Below, one piece after another: positions 24,505-35,664 of a stretch of DNA of 64,000 nt. The DNA comes from Neurospora tetraspora (Eukaryota > Ascomycota > Sordariomycetes > Sordariales > Sordariaceae). Within the stretch, counting starts at the first letter, position 1. Each line of letters starts with the position of its first letter. A program made the position numbers and the translations under genes. The notes under the pieces are model-generated. The model made no database searches. It saw only the letters and a program-made list of their open reading frames with translations, and was not told where the DNA came from. The DNA is taken from assembly GCF_033439725.1 (NCBI RefSeq), contig NW_026944390.1:2418001-2482000 (forward strand), in the 5' to 3' direction.

Positions 24505-26375
24505 GGTGGGCTGGTGGGCTGGTGGTCTAGGCCGGTCGCGCGAATGTGTTGAGCTGTGTGGAAATGATTTGGCGGAAAGATGACTCGATGTATGTGTGGT
24601 TTAGAGTTTACGCGCTGGTCGTTTTGAACGTATGGGTTGATATTAGATAGTGTTTGGGTTTGTCGTTGATATGGGAATGATTCAATGGCTGCTTAGAAAT
24701 CGGGCTTCCTAGAATCGGTCTTGTCCACGCACGCCATTTGCCTCCACTCCAGTCGACTTCAGGTTTCTGTCGGCGGGGCTTATCTTATCGTGCACGGAGG
24801 TACGTACCGATTTTCGCGGGAAAGGCGGGGCCGCTAACACGGGAGACCGACCCGGGATCTTGCCTCCACCGATCGCGGAACAGGACTGCCCTGCTGCCCT
24901 TGCTCGCCTTGTTGAAGCTTTTATCTTTTGTTCAGCTGTCAGCATAAAGAGAGGAGAAGACTTTGAAGGGGTGATATAAGATTCACCCCGTGAAGAGCAC
25001 GAATATGGTGAACTTACGGTTTCGTTGTGAAAACAAGCTGAAGACACCTCCTCTCGTTAGCGCTGTAACTCGGCCGGATGACAGGTCGCGTGCTCATTCT
25101 CTCCGTCCGATATTTGCACATGAGACCGCAGGTTGACCTATCTCAAAGGCTTTCACCAGCCTCACCTGTTTTTCGTATACCACTTGATATCTCGTCAGCC
25201 ATCATAATGTCACCCCACAGTGACCCTCAAAGATCTTGAAACCTTTAGGGCCGATGAGCCTTGCTCCGGACAGCCAGGACATCCCAACCTTCATCAAGTG
25301 GATTTGCGGTTCGGGCCTGGAACTGACTCCGCCGGTACCTGGCCGTCTTTGGCAAGGCTTTCGTTATCCACTGGTGAAGCGGCGTTCTTGTGTCCTGAAC
25401 AGATCGAATATCAGATGCGTTCAACGTCTGATTGGATGCCATCAAGATCTGAAGTGGTATCGAGCACCACTACACCATCATTAATGACCCAAAAGCCGGC
25501 AGCCAACAATTGGTGATGGACCATTTGCTCCAGTCGGCCCCAGATGATATGTGATCGTACCGTGACCTTCAGAAGCAGAGAGACAGACAGACAAGTCCGG
25601 TACCGAGGCAGCTTCAGGCAGCTCAACCAGCTCAACCAGCTCAGGCAGCTCCATTTTTTCCTCTTCTCGTGCATCATTGCAACTCTTTTCTGCCCAGTAT
25701 CACGATGAGAGATGAGAGCCAGAATTGGCCAACGGGGGAAAGAGAGGACCGAACAACACAAGCTCGAGTTCCGGCAGAGATGGACCCTGCAGCACGGCGG
25801 TCACCTTCCAAATTCTCATCGGACGGCGCGTGGTGGTTGGGAATGTTATAGTGGGAGTCTAGCGCGCCGGGCTAGTGATGAGTGAGGATACATCGGGCGG
25901 GTCACGGTCATTGGAACCACAATTCGTCGGTCCAGTGTATCGGCGCCTCCGCACCGCCTCCGCTCCTGACCTCCGCACATGGCCGCTGATGCAGGTCGCA
26001 GCACGAAAAGTCTCCATGGACCGTCGGATTGTGCCCACTCGTTTCCAGCCCAACCGCATCGTCGAATGAGAGGCGCGAGCCCAATGGTCGCTATGGGGCG
26101 GCCTATGGGGGCAAATGGGGAGCCAGGTCCGGCCGTGAAAAAGATAATAATCCCGAGCGCGACAAGTGCAAAGTGTGATTTCTCACATCTTGTTCCGTCT
26201 CTCTGCCGGAGGAGGTCTGTCTGTTCTGTTTTGCTGTTGATGCCATATGCCGTATTGTCGAGTGTGGTAACATTGCAGCGCGATACAGCCGGTAATAACG
26301 AGTCAAGTAAACGGCAGCTCTTTTTGCGACATTCAGCTCAGCCTTGCGAAAGCGAGGCAACCGGGGTAGAGAGAA
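24505..26375. other. divergent intergenic region
   Basis: This 1.9-kb stretch separates the start of nbp35 from the start of the Ecm11-domain gene and must hold both promoters. A GCTCAACCA-type short repeat lies near 25615-25645. Small overlapping frames have no similarity; I see no gene. Confidence 0.45.
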
Positions 26376-28604
26376 ATGATGCCGTCGTCGAAACCGCTTA
26401 CAAGTCGGAAATCCCTGAGGGGATTGAGCATGTTCACCAAGGACGGGAATTTCAGTGATCCAGGCACACCGACAACTCCAGGAGCACCAGGGACACCAGG
26501 CTTCGGGACACCAGGGACACCAAACAGACGCGGCACTCCGACTCGTAACGATCGTAACGGCCGTGACCGTACCGAGCGTGACACCGGACGAAACGGGACA
26601 GCAAGAAGACCGGGGACGCCTTCCGCTTCCGGGTCGGGGTTTTTCAAAATGGAAGGGACGAGCGTCGCCGATGTGGGCCCCGCAGTGTCGGTACCCGCCA
26701 GAGATGCGGTCCGAACAGAAAGAACCGCCGACACGGTGCGACGCGCTTCCTCCGCGAGAACGACACAGCGAACCAGAGAACCTTCTCAATTGGGCGCCCA
26801 GATTTCACGGCCTCCCTCTCGCATGCCCTCCATCCCAGGGCCACCTCGACAACCCAACCAACCTGTGACGCCATCTCTACTCAATCCGACTGTTTACACG
26901 CCTCCAACCAGGGAGCAACGAGCTGCTGCAGCCGCGTCGCGAGGTGGCCGCAATACCTCGACATCTTCTGCTCCCGGTGCCAGTCACCACCTTACATCCT
27001 CCGTCAGCTTCCCTGCACAGGGACAACCATCCCGTCCAATGCACCGCAGCAGACCCTCGGCGCCCGAAAATGGCCAACGGACGAATGCCTGGGAGGAGTC
27101 GACTGTTGCGTCCATCTTTGGCGACCATGACAGCAGGGATGGAAGATCAGAAAGTAACCACGAGCGCCAGATAAACGGAGCACAACACCCCCAGCTCGTG
27201 CGGGGCCGTCACTACAGCGACACTGCATTCCCTCGCTCAAACACCCAGGCACAACATCCAGCTGTCGCCCAACAACCCAAGTCTGCACGACCAACACTCG
27301 ACCACGATGAGAACTTGCCATTCGTTATTGGCGAAGGTGGTATCCTCACCGTTATCGAGGCCCCGCGAAACCGCAACGATCCCGATGCCGTCGCCCTAAA
27401 CAAGACCATTGAAGCTATCACCAAGGAGCGGGAGCCAACCATCAAGATCGAGGACGAATATGAAGGTGATCGCGCAGCATTCAACTCGACGCCGACCAAA
27501 CAACTTGGTGCCTTCCAGCGCACACGACTTCTTCACCGCGACCCGAGAAAAGGAGGATCAGTAAGAGGTGGTCAGGGCGGATACACATCAGACATACAAT
27601 CTCCAGGGAGGTCCTCAGATACTGGCGGAGACCTGGAAAAGAGTCGGATCGAACAGCGTCTACGCCGTGAGCGTGAACACGAGCGGCTGCGCGAACAAGA
27701 GAGGGAGAAGGAACGGATTCGCAAGGAGGCCGAACGACGCGAGCGTGAACGCCAGCGCAAGCATGAGATCCAACATCAGCGCAGCACCGTCTTTGACGAC
27801 CTCACCCCCGTCGAGTCCGAAGCACCACCGCTTCCCACGCCCAACTTCAACAACACACAAGCCGCTGTTGTCCCTAGTAGCAGCGGCGGCTTCGATCTTG
27901 ACGTCTCCTCGCCTGGCAACGTCACACCTAAAGCGTCCGGCTCCCGCCATCTACATCCGTCACAGGTACCGAAGCAGCAGCCTCTCCCTCCCCAACTCAA
28001 AGACGCTTCGATTGCTTTGGCGCGAACCACCAGCCGCCGCATGAAGGAAAAGGAAGTTCAGAAGCAACAGCAACCACCGAAGCCCGCGGCCACTTCTCCA
28101 ATGCCAATCCTAGAACATGCCAAAAAGCGCCGTCTTTCCACCCTCGACTACGACGACGCCCAACTCTACAAGATGCCATACACCACTCTCCTCACTCAAT
28201 CCTTTGACGAAGACCCGCAAGAAGAGGCCCTGAAGCAACAAGCTCAAGCCACCACCAAGCTCCAACAAGACGATTGCCCTCCAGCAGACGCAACCCTCGA
28301 AGATAAACTCCAACATTACAAGACCAAATCTCCCGCTCAACAAGCCGAGTTCTTTACGCACATGAAGATCGACGAGTGGGACGACGCGGGCGATTGGTTC
28401 CTGGATCAGTTTACCTCTGTGGTAAAGCGGATAAAGGACGCGAGGAGGGCGAAGAGGAAGATGGTGGAGGAGTTCGAGGTGGAGATCGCCGAGAGGGAGG
28501 GAGCGGTCAGGGGCAAAATCGAGAAGATTGGACGGACGCTGGAGAATTTGAAAGAGGAGGGAAGGACGATGATGCAGGGGAAGGAGATGGATTTGGAGGA
28601 TTAG
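26376..28604 (+). CDS. Ecm11-domain protein, candidate synaptonemal complex central-element component
   Basis: Intronless, 742 residues. Residues 1-560 are low-complexity: Gly-Thr-Pro repeats (GTPGFGTPGTPNRRGTPTR), Ser/Pro/Arg-rich stretches, and a Glu/Arg-rich coiled coil at about 425-465. The last 160 residues match the Ecm11 domain pattern: DYDDAQLYKMPYTTLLTQSF, then TLEDKLQHYK, FFTHMKIDEWDDAGDWFLDQ and a basic-acidic helix to the end. In budding yeast Ecm11 is SUMOylated, partners Gmc2 and builds the central element of the synaptonemal complex. The domain is widespread in filamentous fungi, where its role is mostly untested. The C-terminal match is clear; a meiotic role here is inference. 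The start could also be the second codon, also ATG. Confidence 0.8.
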   Translation: MMPSSKPLTSRKSLRGLSMFTKDGNFSDPGTPTTPGAPGTPGFGTPGTPNRRGTPTRNDRNGRDRTERDTGRNGTARRPGTPSASGSGFFKMEGTSVADVGPAVSVPARDAVRTERTADTVRRASSARTTQRTREPSQLGAQISRPPSRMPSIPGPPRQPNQPVTPSLLNPTVYTPPTREQRAAAAASRGGRNTSTSSAPGASHHLTSSVSFPAQGQPSRPMHRSRPSAPENGQRTNAWEESTVASIFGDHDSRDGRSESNHERQINGAQHPQLVRGRHYSDTAFPRSNTQAQHPAVAQQPKSARPTLDHDENLPFVIGEGGILTVIEAPRNRNDPDAVALNKTIEAITKEREPTIKIEDEYEGDRAAFNSTPTKQLGAFQRTRLLHRDPRKGGSVRGGQGGYTSDIQSPGRSSDTGGDLEKSRIEQRLRREREHERLREQEREKERIRKEAERRERERQRKHEIQHQRSTVFDDLTPVESEAPPLPTPNFNNTQAAVVPSSSGGFDLDVSSPGNVTPKASGSRHLHPSQVPKQQPLPPQLKDASIALARTTSRRMKEKEVQKQQQPPKPAATSPMPILEHAKKRRLSTLDYDDAQLYKMPYTTLLTQSFDEDPQEEALKQQAQATTKLQQDDCPPADATLEDKLQHYKTKSPAQQAEFFTHMKIDEWDDAGDWFLDQFTSVVKRIKDARRAKRKMVEEFEVEIAEREGAVRGKIEKIGRTLENLKEEGRTMMQGKEMDLED

Positions 28605-29109
28605 TCGTCCCAGTTGTCATCGATTGCAGCTCAGGAGGTGGGCTAGGTTGACTGTAACAAGTCATTGACTTGACGACGAGATAGACCTGTGGAATTTCTT
28701 TGCAGTTGTTATTTTGGCATGGCGTTATGGGATGGGAAAGGTGTGAGGGAGGGACTGGAAGGAACTGGAACTGGAACATAAATACCCCTTGTTGTAGGAT
28801 GTGTAATGTTCGAGGCTGGGTTGGCCATGGATGCTTGCTTTCGTTTGATCTAATATCTTGTTATTGGCAATGTGGACTCTTCTTCAAAGTATCTTTTAGC
28901 TCTCTGCTCAAGGCACTACGACATTGATATCACATAATCTAGCTAGAAACGAGTATTTTTGGCACCGCCGAGCTCTTCAAGTCGTTTGGAAGTGATGATC
29001 AATGTCCCGCCGCATACAATGTGCCAGCACAAAAAAAACACCCACTCCCTCGCTCCCACCAATCCACAACCCTCAGAGCCATACACCTGGGTATCAAACC
29101 ATCCCTTCT
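28605..29109. other. convergent 3' regions
   Basis: This short stretch lies between the stop codons of the Ecm11-domain gene and the glycerate kinase gene. I see no gene and no distinctive signal. Confidence 0.45.
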
Positions 29110-30508
29110 TCAAATAACCATATGCTCCACAACCCCTCGATTCCTCCCCACCACAATCCTCAACTGCCTCCCTTTTTTGGTTTCATCCCCCCTAAAAACC
29201 CCCTGCCTAACCCCCTCCTCATAAAGCTCATAAGCAGGGAAATACCCATCAACAAACCTCCTCACCATCTCCCCACTCATCCCCGTCCCCTTTTCGCGTC
29301 TCAACTGCTCCTCCTGCTCCAGCCGCCACTCATACACCCACCCCAACTCTTGCGCGTCGATATGGATGAAAGCATCAAACTGGTCCCACACCTGTTCGTA
29401 TTTTTGTAGCTGGGAGTTGATAAATAGTAGATGCTCGAGTTTGTGGTGCGACAACGTCTTGTAGGATTTTAAGTCGAGGTACTTGGAGGAGATGACGGAG
29501 GGGGGGAGGGAGCGGAAACCGGTTAGCCAGCCCTCGAGTAAAAGGACGCGGATGTTGGTGTGTTGAGGTTGGGAGAGGGTGGGGTCGTTGATGGGGGGGA
29601 AGGTGGATGGTGGGAGGCGGTCGCCGAGGCCGTGGTGGGCGGATTTGTCGTAATGGGGCAGGTGGGTTGGGAGGTGGTGAGTGAGGGAGTGTAGGAAGGA
29701 GAGGAGGAGGGGGATGTCGTGTGTTCCTGTGAGAAAGGGGGTTAGTGGAGGCGGTAATGTTGGGGGGAGGTTGAGGAGGGAGTGTAGTGAGAGGGGGGAA
29801 AAGGAAAGACAAGGACATGACGGAGGCGATGATGGGGTATCGATGAAGAAGAAGGAAAGGCGAGGATCAAAAGGGGGGATAAGCCAATCCGAGGAGAGAA
29901 ACGGGAAAGAGACAGAAGGTTGAGAAGACGGGCAGGCGAGGCTATCAACAAGGCCGCCGCAAAGGCCAACACCATGGATCCACATGTCTCGTTGGGGTAA
30001 AAAGTAAACAAACCACAAAGGGGTCAACCGCATCACAACAGCTCTGCGCAGAACAGCACTTCGCCCTCACACAGACACCAACTACACCCAACATATATCA
30101 GAAAAAGAAAAGGCGCAACTCACCAGGCTCCCCCCGATACTGCACCAACGCATTATCCGAATTCTCCTCCGCCAACCTCAGTTGATCCTCATGCGTCAAA
30201 TAAAAATCGTCAATAGACACAACCAGCGTATTCAATCCTTCCCTCTCCTGCAGTGTCTCCGCAAGCGCTTTAACCAGCGTCGTTTTCCCTACTCCCTGGA
30301 CACCGTTCAGTCCGATGATAAAAGGACGCGGGTTCGCTTCGTTTGCGTGCAAGGCGTTGTACTCGGCGATCTTGGAGAAGATGAAGGGGATGCAGAGCGG
30401 GGATTTGTCGTCTATGATGCGGGATTGGAGTTCGGGGGTTGGGTCGGCGGTGCCGGAGGTGCTGGTGGAGGTGGAGGTGGAGGAGATGGAGTCTATTGTG
30501 TCCATCAT
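29110..30508 (-). CDS. D-glycerate 3-kinase (GLYK/Tda10 family)
   Basis: Two exons on the minus strand: 30508-30124 and 29726-29110; 333 residues. The P-loop GLNGVQGVGKTT (66-77), VVSIDDFYLTHEDQ and RGEPGTHD, the last formed across the splice, are diagnostic of plant-type D-glycerate 3-kinase and yeast Tda10, in the P-loop NTPase superfamily related to phosphoribulokinase and uridine kinase. VLLLEGWLTGF and a long helical C-terminal part follow. The enzyme phosphorylates D-glycerate to 3-phosphoglycerate, the last step of photorespiratory-type glyoxylate recycling. The intron (29727-30123, 397 nt) is unusually long for this window, and its 3' half stays open in the frame of exon 2. Either of two adjacent ATG codons may be the start. 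Confidence 0.9.
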
Positions 30509-31921
30509 TTTGGCGGTGGAGGCTGAGAATGCGATTGAGGTTCGAGGTAAGATTAGAAAAGCCGTTGTTTACTTTGTCGTGAGAAGATGAAAGGAAGGTC
30601 GATGAGGCTCGCGGCAAACGGCGAATGACGACATTGGCGCGGTTGGAAATGCTGTGGGGTAAACGTGGGAAAAAGCTGTGGGGTAAGCTGGGCGAATGGG
30701 GCCTTCTCCGCGTCCATCTCCGCGTTTTCAATCCCGTGTTGTTGGTTCTCAATCCGGAGCCGGGGATGTAGGAGGTGCCGACACTTTAATCCCGTCTTTA
30801 CAACGTTGCCCTGTGGAAGAACTGTCGCGAAAAGCGAGGTTGATTACGAGACTCTGGGAAACGCATGTTGAAGTCTGTGGATAGCGCGCCCTTTTTGGGG
30901 ATCAAGTTTTGGAGAATGAATTGGATCCACTTGGGGAAGATGAGAAAGATGGAGTGACAAGTTGAAAGTGATGTCTTTGAAGAAAAACTTCCCGAGTCTT
31001 CTTCTAAACGTCATCGTCTTTTCTCTAGGGTCGGGAGTTAACCCCTGATATGAATGTCTGCGTGCGCTTTGCAGATGCATTCATGTGACTGCTCAGGCCA
31101 GGATCCCTCGCCGAAAGGCACATGCCTGAAACCGAGCAACTCTGCATTGTTTGAATGTTCGTCTGGGGTTTACTCAGCCAGCATCATCTGCATCAATCGA
31201 ATGGTGTTGAGAATGGCAGCAATTGAGCCTCGACTCTTGAAGTCTGGTTCAGTTTGTACAGCCAAGTCACGCCGTCCCGTCTAGCTGCAATGCACCCTTC
31301 ATGTCAAAAATCCGAAAACCATAGGCACATATTTACCCGCTGCTCTGAGAAGTCTTGGGCGACCTGGCGACTTCCAGTGTTCAGCTCAATTTAAAGTGGT
31401 TTGACAATTACTTTTCCCCAATTCTGTTCCTGGGAGACCGGCCATCTTATAAAGTTTGTGAGACACAACGCGACAAACCCGGGGGGTACTTTTCCCCGAC
31501 CTGACATGTGATCTTGAGACGTGGAAGAAACGAATGCCAAGTGACAAGAGGAAAGGCATGAACACCCCGCTCTCGGCAAAACCACAGTGTGGGGCATTCT
31601 GGGGCATCTCATTGGCTGGCATTGCTGCATCGGGGGAACATGCCGTTCTGCCTCGGCTTACAGCGCCCGGCAGCACCTCGCTCCAGCAGCCTGTCCACTT
31701 GCCGACGTCAAGGTCGAGTGACCATCGTCCAGTTATTATTAACCCGGACCAGCCAGCGCATCTTCACCACCAAACATTCCATCCTCCCTTCTTCCTCCAT
31801 CCCCTTCTTCTCTTTTGCTCCATACTAAGTACTATACCCAGAGCTGTTGTGTGAATCTGCCCTTTCTTTGTTTGTCGTTTGTTTCTAGCATCATCATCTA
31901 CACACATACCCCAGATTCAAA
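30509..31921. other. divergent intergenic region, promoters of glycerate kinase and fox2
   Basis: The two flanking genes diverge here. No coding region is supported. A CCTCGG element stands at 31651-31656, and C/T-rich sequence precedes the fox2 start. Confidence 0.5.
31651..31656 (+). promoter_or_regulatory. possible fatty-acid response element (FarA/FarB core)
   Basis: CCTCGG, 266 bp before the fox2 start codon, equals the core bound by FarA/FarB zinc-cluster regulators that induce beta-oxidation genes in Aspergillus. A single six-base match is expected by chance often enough that this remains a suggestion; the gene it precedes makes it plausible. Confidence 0.35.
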
Positions 31922-34856
31922 ATGGCTGAGCAATTGAGGTTCGACGGCCAGGTCGTCGTTGTCACGGGCGCCGGCGGTGGTCTTGGTAAGGCCTACTGCC
32001 TGTTCTTCGGCTCGCGCGGTGCTTCCGTCGTCGTCAACGATCTCGGTGCTTCCCTCAAGGGCGAGGCCAACTCTACCAAGGTAAGCATTTCCCCTACCCA
32101 ATGCGCTATCGCCACTGTCATCATCACATGCTAACGAGTACTCAACAGGCTGCCGATGTGGTTGTCAACGAGATCAAGGCCGCTGGCGGCAAGGCCGTCG
32201 CCAACTACGACAGCGTCGAGAACGGCGACAAGATCATCGAGACCGCCATCAAGGAGTTCGGTCGCATCGATATCCTCATCAACAACGCCGGTATCCTCCG
32301 CGACATCTCCTTCAAGAACATGAAGGATGAGGACTGGGACCTCATCTTCAAGGTCCACGTCAAGGGCTCCTACAAGACCGCCCGCGCCGCCTGGCCCTAC
32401 TTCCGCAAGCAAAAGTTCGGTCGCGTCATCAACACCGCCTCTGCCGCCGGTCTCTTCGGCAACTTCGGCCAGGCCAACTACTCGGCCGCCAAGCTCGCCA
32501 TGGTCGGCTTCACCGAGACCCTCGCCAAGGAGGGCATCAAGTACAACATCATCTCCAACGTCATTGCTCCTATCGCTGCCAGCCGCATGACCGAGACCGT
32601 TATGCCCCCTGATCTTCTTGCCCTCATGAAGCCTGAGTGGGTCGTTCCCCTCGTTGCCGTCCTTGTCCACAAGAACAACACCAGCGAGACCGGCTCCATC
32701 TTCGAGGTCGGTGGTGGTCACGTCGCCAAGCTCCGCTGGGAGCGCTCCTCCGGTCTCCTCCTCAAGGCCGATGAGAGCTACACCCCTGGCGCCATCATCA
32801 AGAAGTGGGATCAGGTTATGGACTTCTCCAACCCCCAATACCCTAGCGGTCCCAACGACTTCCTTGCCCTCCTCGAGGAGTCCCTCAAGCTCGGCCCCAA
32901 CGACCCCGGTGAGAAGGTTGACTTCACCGGCCGTGTTGCCCTCGTCACTGGCGGCGGTGCTGGTATCGGCCGCGCCTACTGCTTGGCTTTCGCCAGGGCT
33001 GGTGCTTCCGTCGTTGTCAACGATCTCGTCAACCCCGACGATGTTGTTAACGAAATCAAGAAGATGGGTGGCAAGGCTGTTGGCGCCAAGTACTCCGCTG
33101 AGGACGGTGATGCTGTCGTCAAGGTTGCCATTGATGCCTTTGGCCGCATCGATATCGTTGTGAACAACGCCGGTATCCTCCGTGACAAGGCCTTCCACAA
33201 CATGGATGACAGCCTCTGGGACCCCGTCATGAACGTCCACGCCCGCGGTACCTATAAGGTCACCAAGGCTGCTTGGCCCTACTTCCTCAAGCAGAAGTAT
33301 GGCCGTGTTCTTAACACCACCTCTACTTCTGGTATCTATGGCAACTTTGGCCAGGCCAACTACTCTGCTGCCGTAAGTTCTTGTCCTTTGGATGTCTAAT
33401 GAATTCTAGCTAACTTGTGTAGAAATGCGCCATTCTTGGCTTCTCCCGCGCCATTGCTCTCGAGGGTGCCAAGTACAACATCTATGTCAACACCATCGCT
33501 CCCAACGCCGGTACTGCCATGACCAAGACCATTCTTCCCGAGGAGCTCGTCCAGGCCTTCAAGCCCGACTACGTTGCTCCCCTTGTCCTTGCCCTCTGCA
33601 GCGACAAGATCCCCAAGAAGCCCACTGGTGGTCTCTACGAGGTCGGCTCCGGTTGGTGCGGCCAGACCAGGTGGCAGCGCACTGGCGGCCACGGCTTCCC
33701 CGTCGACGTTCCTCTTACCCCCGAGGAGGTCGTCAAGCACTGGAACGATATCGTCACCTTCGACTCCCGTGCCGACCACCCCGAGAAGGCCTCCGACAGC
33801 ATTGAGAAGATCATGTCCAACATGGAGAACCGTGTCGGCGAGGGCAAGGTATGATTCCCTTTCTTCCTGCTGCCACGAAAGAATATCATGTAATTTTCCT
33901 TCCCCTCATGTATAATAGCCATATATACCTAGTGTAGAATATCTGAATGACTGTTAACGACTCATCTTCTTCTCCTGTAGTCTGGCCCTGCCGAGAACGA
34001 GCACCTTGCTGCCATCAAGAAGTTTACCGGCGTCGAAGGTAAGGGCACCGAGTACACCTTCACCGAACGTGACGTCTGCCTCTACAACCTCGGCATCGGC
34101 GCCAAGCGCACCGACATCAAGTACATCTTCGAGGGCAACGAGGACTTCGAGGTCGTCCCCACCTTCGGCGTCATCCCTCCCTTCAACACCGAGATGCCCT
34201 TCTCCTTCGACGACATCGTCCCCAACTTCTCCCCCATGATGCTCCTCCACGGAGAGCAGTACCTCGAAGTTCGCAAGTACCCCATCCCCACCTCGGGCCG
34301 CCTCGTCTCCAAGGGCAAGCTCCTCGAGGTCGTCGACAAGGGCTCCGCCGCCATCGTCAAGCAAGGAATCACCACCTACAACGCCGAAACCGGCGAGGAG
34401 CTCTTCTACAACGAGATGACCGTCTTCCTCCGCGGCTGTGGCGGCTTCGGCGGCCAGAAGAAGCCCGCCGACCGCGGCGCGTCCACCGCCGCCAACAAGC
34501 CCCCAGCTCGCTCGCCCGACGCCGTCGTCGAGGTCCAGACCACCGAGGAGCAGGCTGCCCTCTACCGTCTCAGCGGCGATTACAACCCCCTCCACGTCGA
34601 TCCTGCTTTTGCCAAGGTGGGCGGCTTCAAGGTCCCTATCCTTCACGGTCTCTGCTCGTTCGGTATCGCTGGCAAGGCCGTTTATGAGAAGTTTGGCAAG
34701 TTCAAGAACATCAAGGTTAGGTTTGCGGGTACCGTCAACCCTGGCCAGACGCTGGTGACGGAGATGTGGAAGGAGGGTAACAAGGTGGTGTTCCAGACTA
34801 AGGTTAAGGAGACGGGCAAGTTGGCTATTAGTGGGGCCGCTGCTGAGCTTGCTTAG
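31922..34856 (+). CDS. fox2: peroxisomal multifunctional beta-oxidation enzyme (Fox2/MFE-2)
   Basis: Four exons: 31922-32080, 32149-33372, 33423-33848, 33981-34856; 894 residues. Two tandem short-chain dehydrogenase domains come first: TGAGGGLG (15-22) with NNAG and YSAAK (164-168), then TGGGAGIG (about 320-327) with NNAG and YSAAK split by intron 2. A hot-dog enoyl-CoA hydratase-2 domain follows, with the GDYNPLHVD motif (Asp803, Asn805, His808). The enzyme performs hydration and D-specific dehydrogenation of enoyl-CoA in fatty-acid beta-oxidation. As in other fungi there is no SCP2 domain. The protein ends in GAAAELA, which is not a canonical PTS1 tripeptide, and I see no PTS2 near the N-terminus. 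Codon use is strongly C-ending, as expected for a highly expressed fungal gene. A CCTCGG element upstream may link it to fatty-acid induction. Confidence 0.96.
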
Positions 34857-35190
34857 GCTTGGTTAGGTAGTGAAGTTGTGGGAGGGGTAACGTGTATAGG
34901 ATATGATGAAAAGTAATGGCGGCTTTGGGATTTGGTTGGGATCTGGGTTAAGCGATTTCTTTCGAGTTACGAATACCAATTTTTTGTATATCAGCCGTTT
35001 TATCTGTCACGTCTGAATGGGATGTGGCATTCTGTTTACGCTTTGATTCCGGATGGAAGGTGGCGTCCTTATTAAGCAAGATTTGACTTGCCGCTGACAA
35101 TGACACAACAATGCACACGAGTCTCATTACACTCATAATGAAGTCCGCTATTCTCTCCCAGAAAATCTGGGGACATCCCAAGTGGGACTC
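34857..35190. other. 3' flank of fox2
   Basis: No gene or repeat is seen in this stretch. Confidence 0.45.
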
Positions 35191-35337
35191 AGAAGCATTG
35201 CCTTGAGAAGTATACGCATTCCTTCAAGAGCTATATGCATTTCATCGAGGAATATACGCATTTCTTGAGGATTAATATGCTTCTCTTGAAGCAAAATATG
35301 CATTTCGTCAAGAATGATATACATATCGGACACTATG
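35191..35337 (-). repeat. 21-bp tandem repeat encoding a heptad pattern
   Basis: Six complete 21-bp units (35191, 35212, 35233, 35254, 35275, 35296) and a partial seventh at 35317 keep exact 21-bp register although their bases diverge. Read on the minus strand, the units give seven-residue blocks such as DEMHILL, QEMRIFL, DEMHIAL and EGMRILL, within an open frame at 35148-35519 (123 codons). The rest of that frame is encoded by a simple purine/pyrimidine tract and looks non-coding. The exact register and the conserved pattern of hydrophobic positions could mean selection on a coiled-coil or amphipathic peptide, or simply a decaying minisatellite. Confidence 0.7.
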
Positions 35338-35399
35338 GTACATGTTTTGTGTTGTGTGCAAGGCCTTAAACCTTGTTCAGGACCAGGCGGACTATGCCC

Positions 35400-35506
35400 A
35401 TGACGAAAGGAAAAAAAAGAAAAAAAGACAAAAGAAAGGAGAAAAGGAAAAAAGGAGCAAAGAATAAAGGAAAAGAAGAAAAGAAGAAAAGAAAAAAGGA
35501 AAATGG
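35400..35506. repeat. purine tract (GAAA-rich)
   Basis: About 105 bases on the plus strand are almost purely A and G. It is low-complexity sequence with no coding value. Confidence 0.85.
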
Positions 35507-35664
35507 TAGTGTGTTGCAACTACTAGGTTGGCAAACTACCACTTCCATCTCATATCTTCTTCCTCAGGCCGGCAGTGATGGTATCCTTGATATCATTCCT
35601 ATCAACAAACAAACCACAAACACAACACTGATTGTGCGCCATAACCGCCTTGTAAGCCACTGGC

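Noticed and set aside
23606-24583. 325-codon plus-strand frame
   Set aside because: It is antisense to nbp35, whose motifs are complete on the other strand.
29727-30036. Extension of glycerate kinase exon 2 upstream as an alternative N-terminus
   Set aside because: The open stretch is low-complexity Ser/Pro/Leu and lies in an intron; the spliced form restores the RGEPGTHD motif.
32131-33240. 369-codon open frame on the minus strand
   Set aside because: It lies entirely antisense to fox2 and is explained by that gene's strong C-ending codon bias; its composition (Gly, Val, Asp) is that of an antisense shadow.
33954-34646. 230-codon minus-strand frame
   Set aside because: It is antisense to the last exon of fox2, with the Gly/Val/Asp/Leu composition expected of a shadow.
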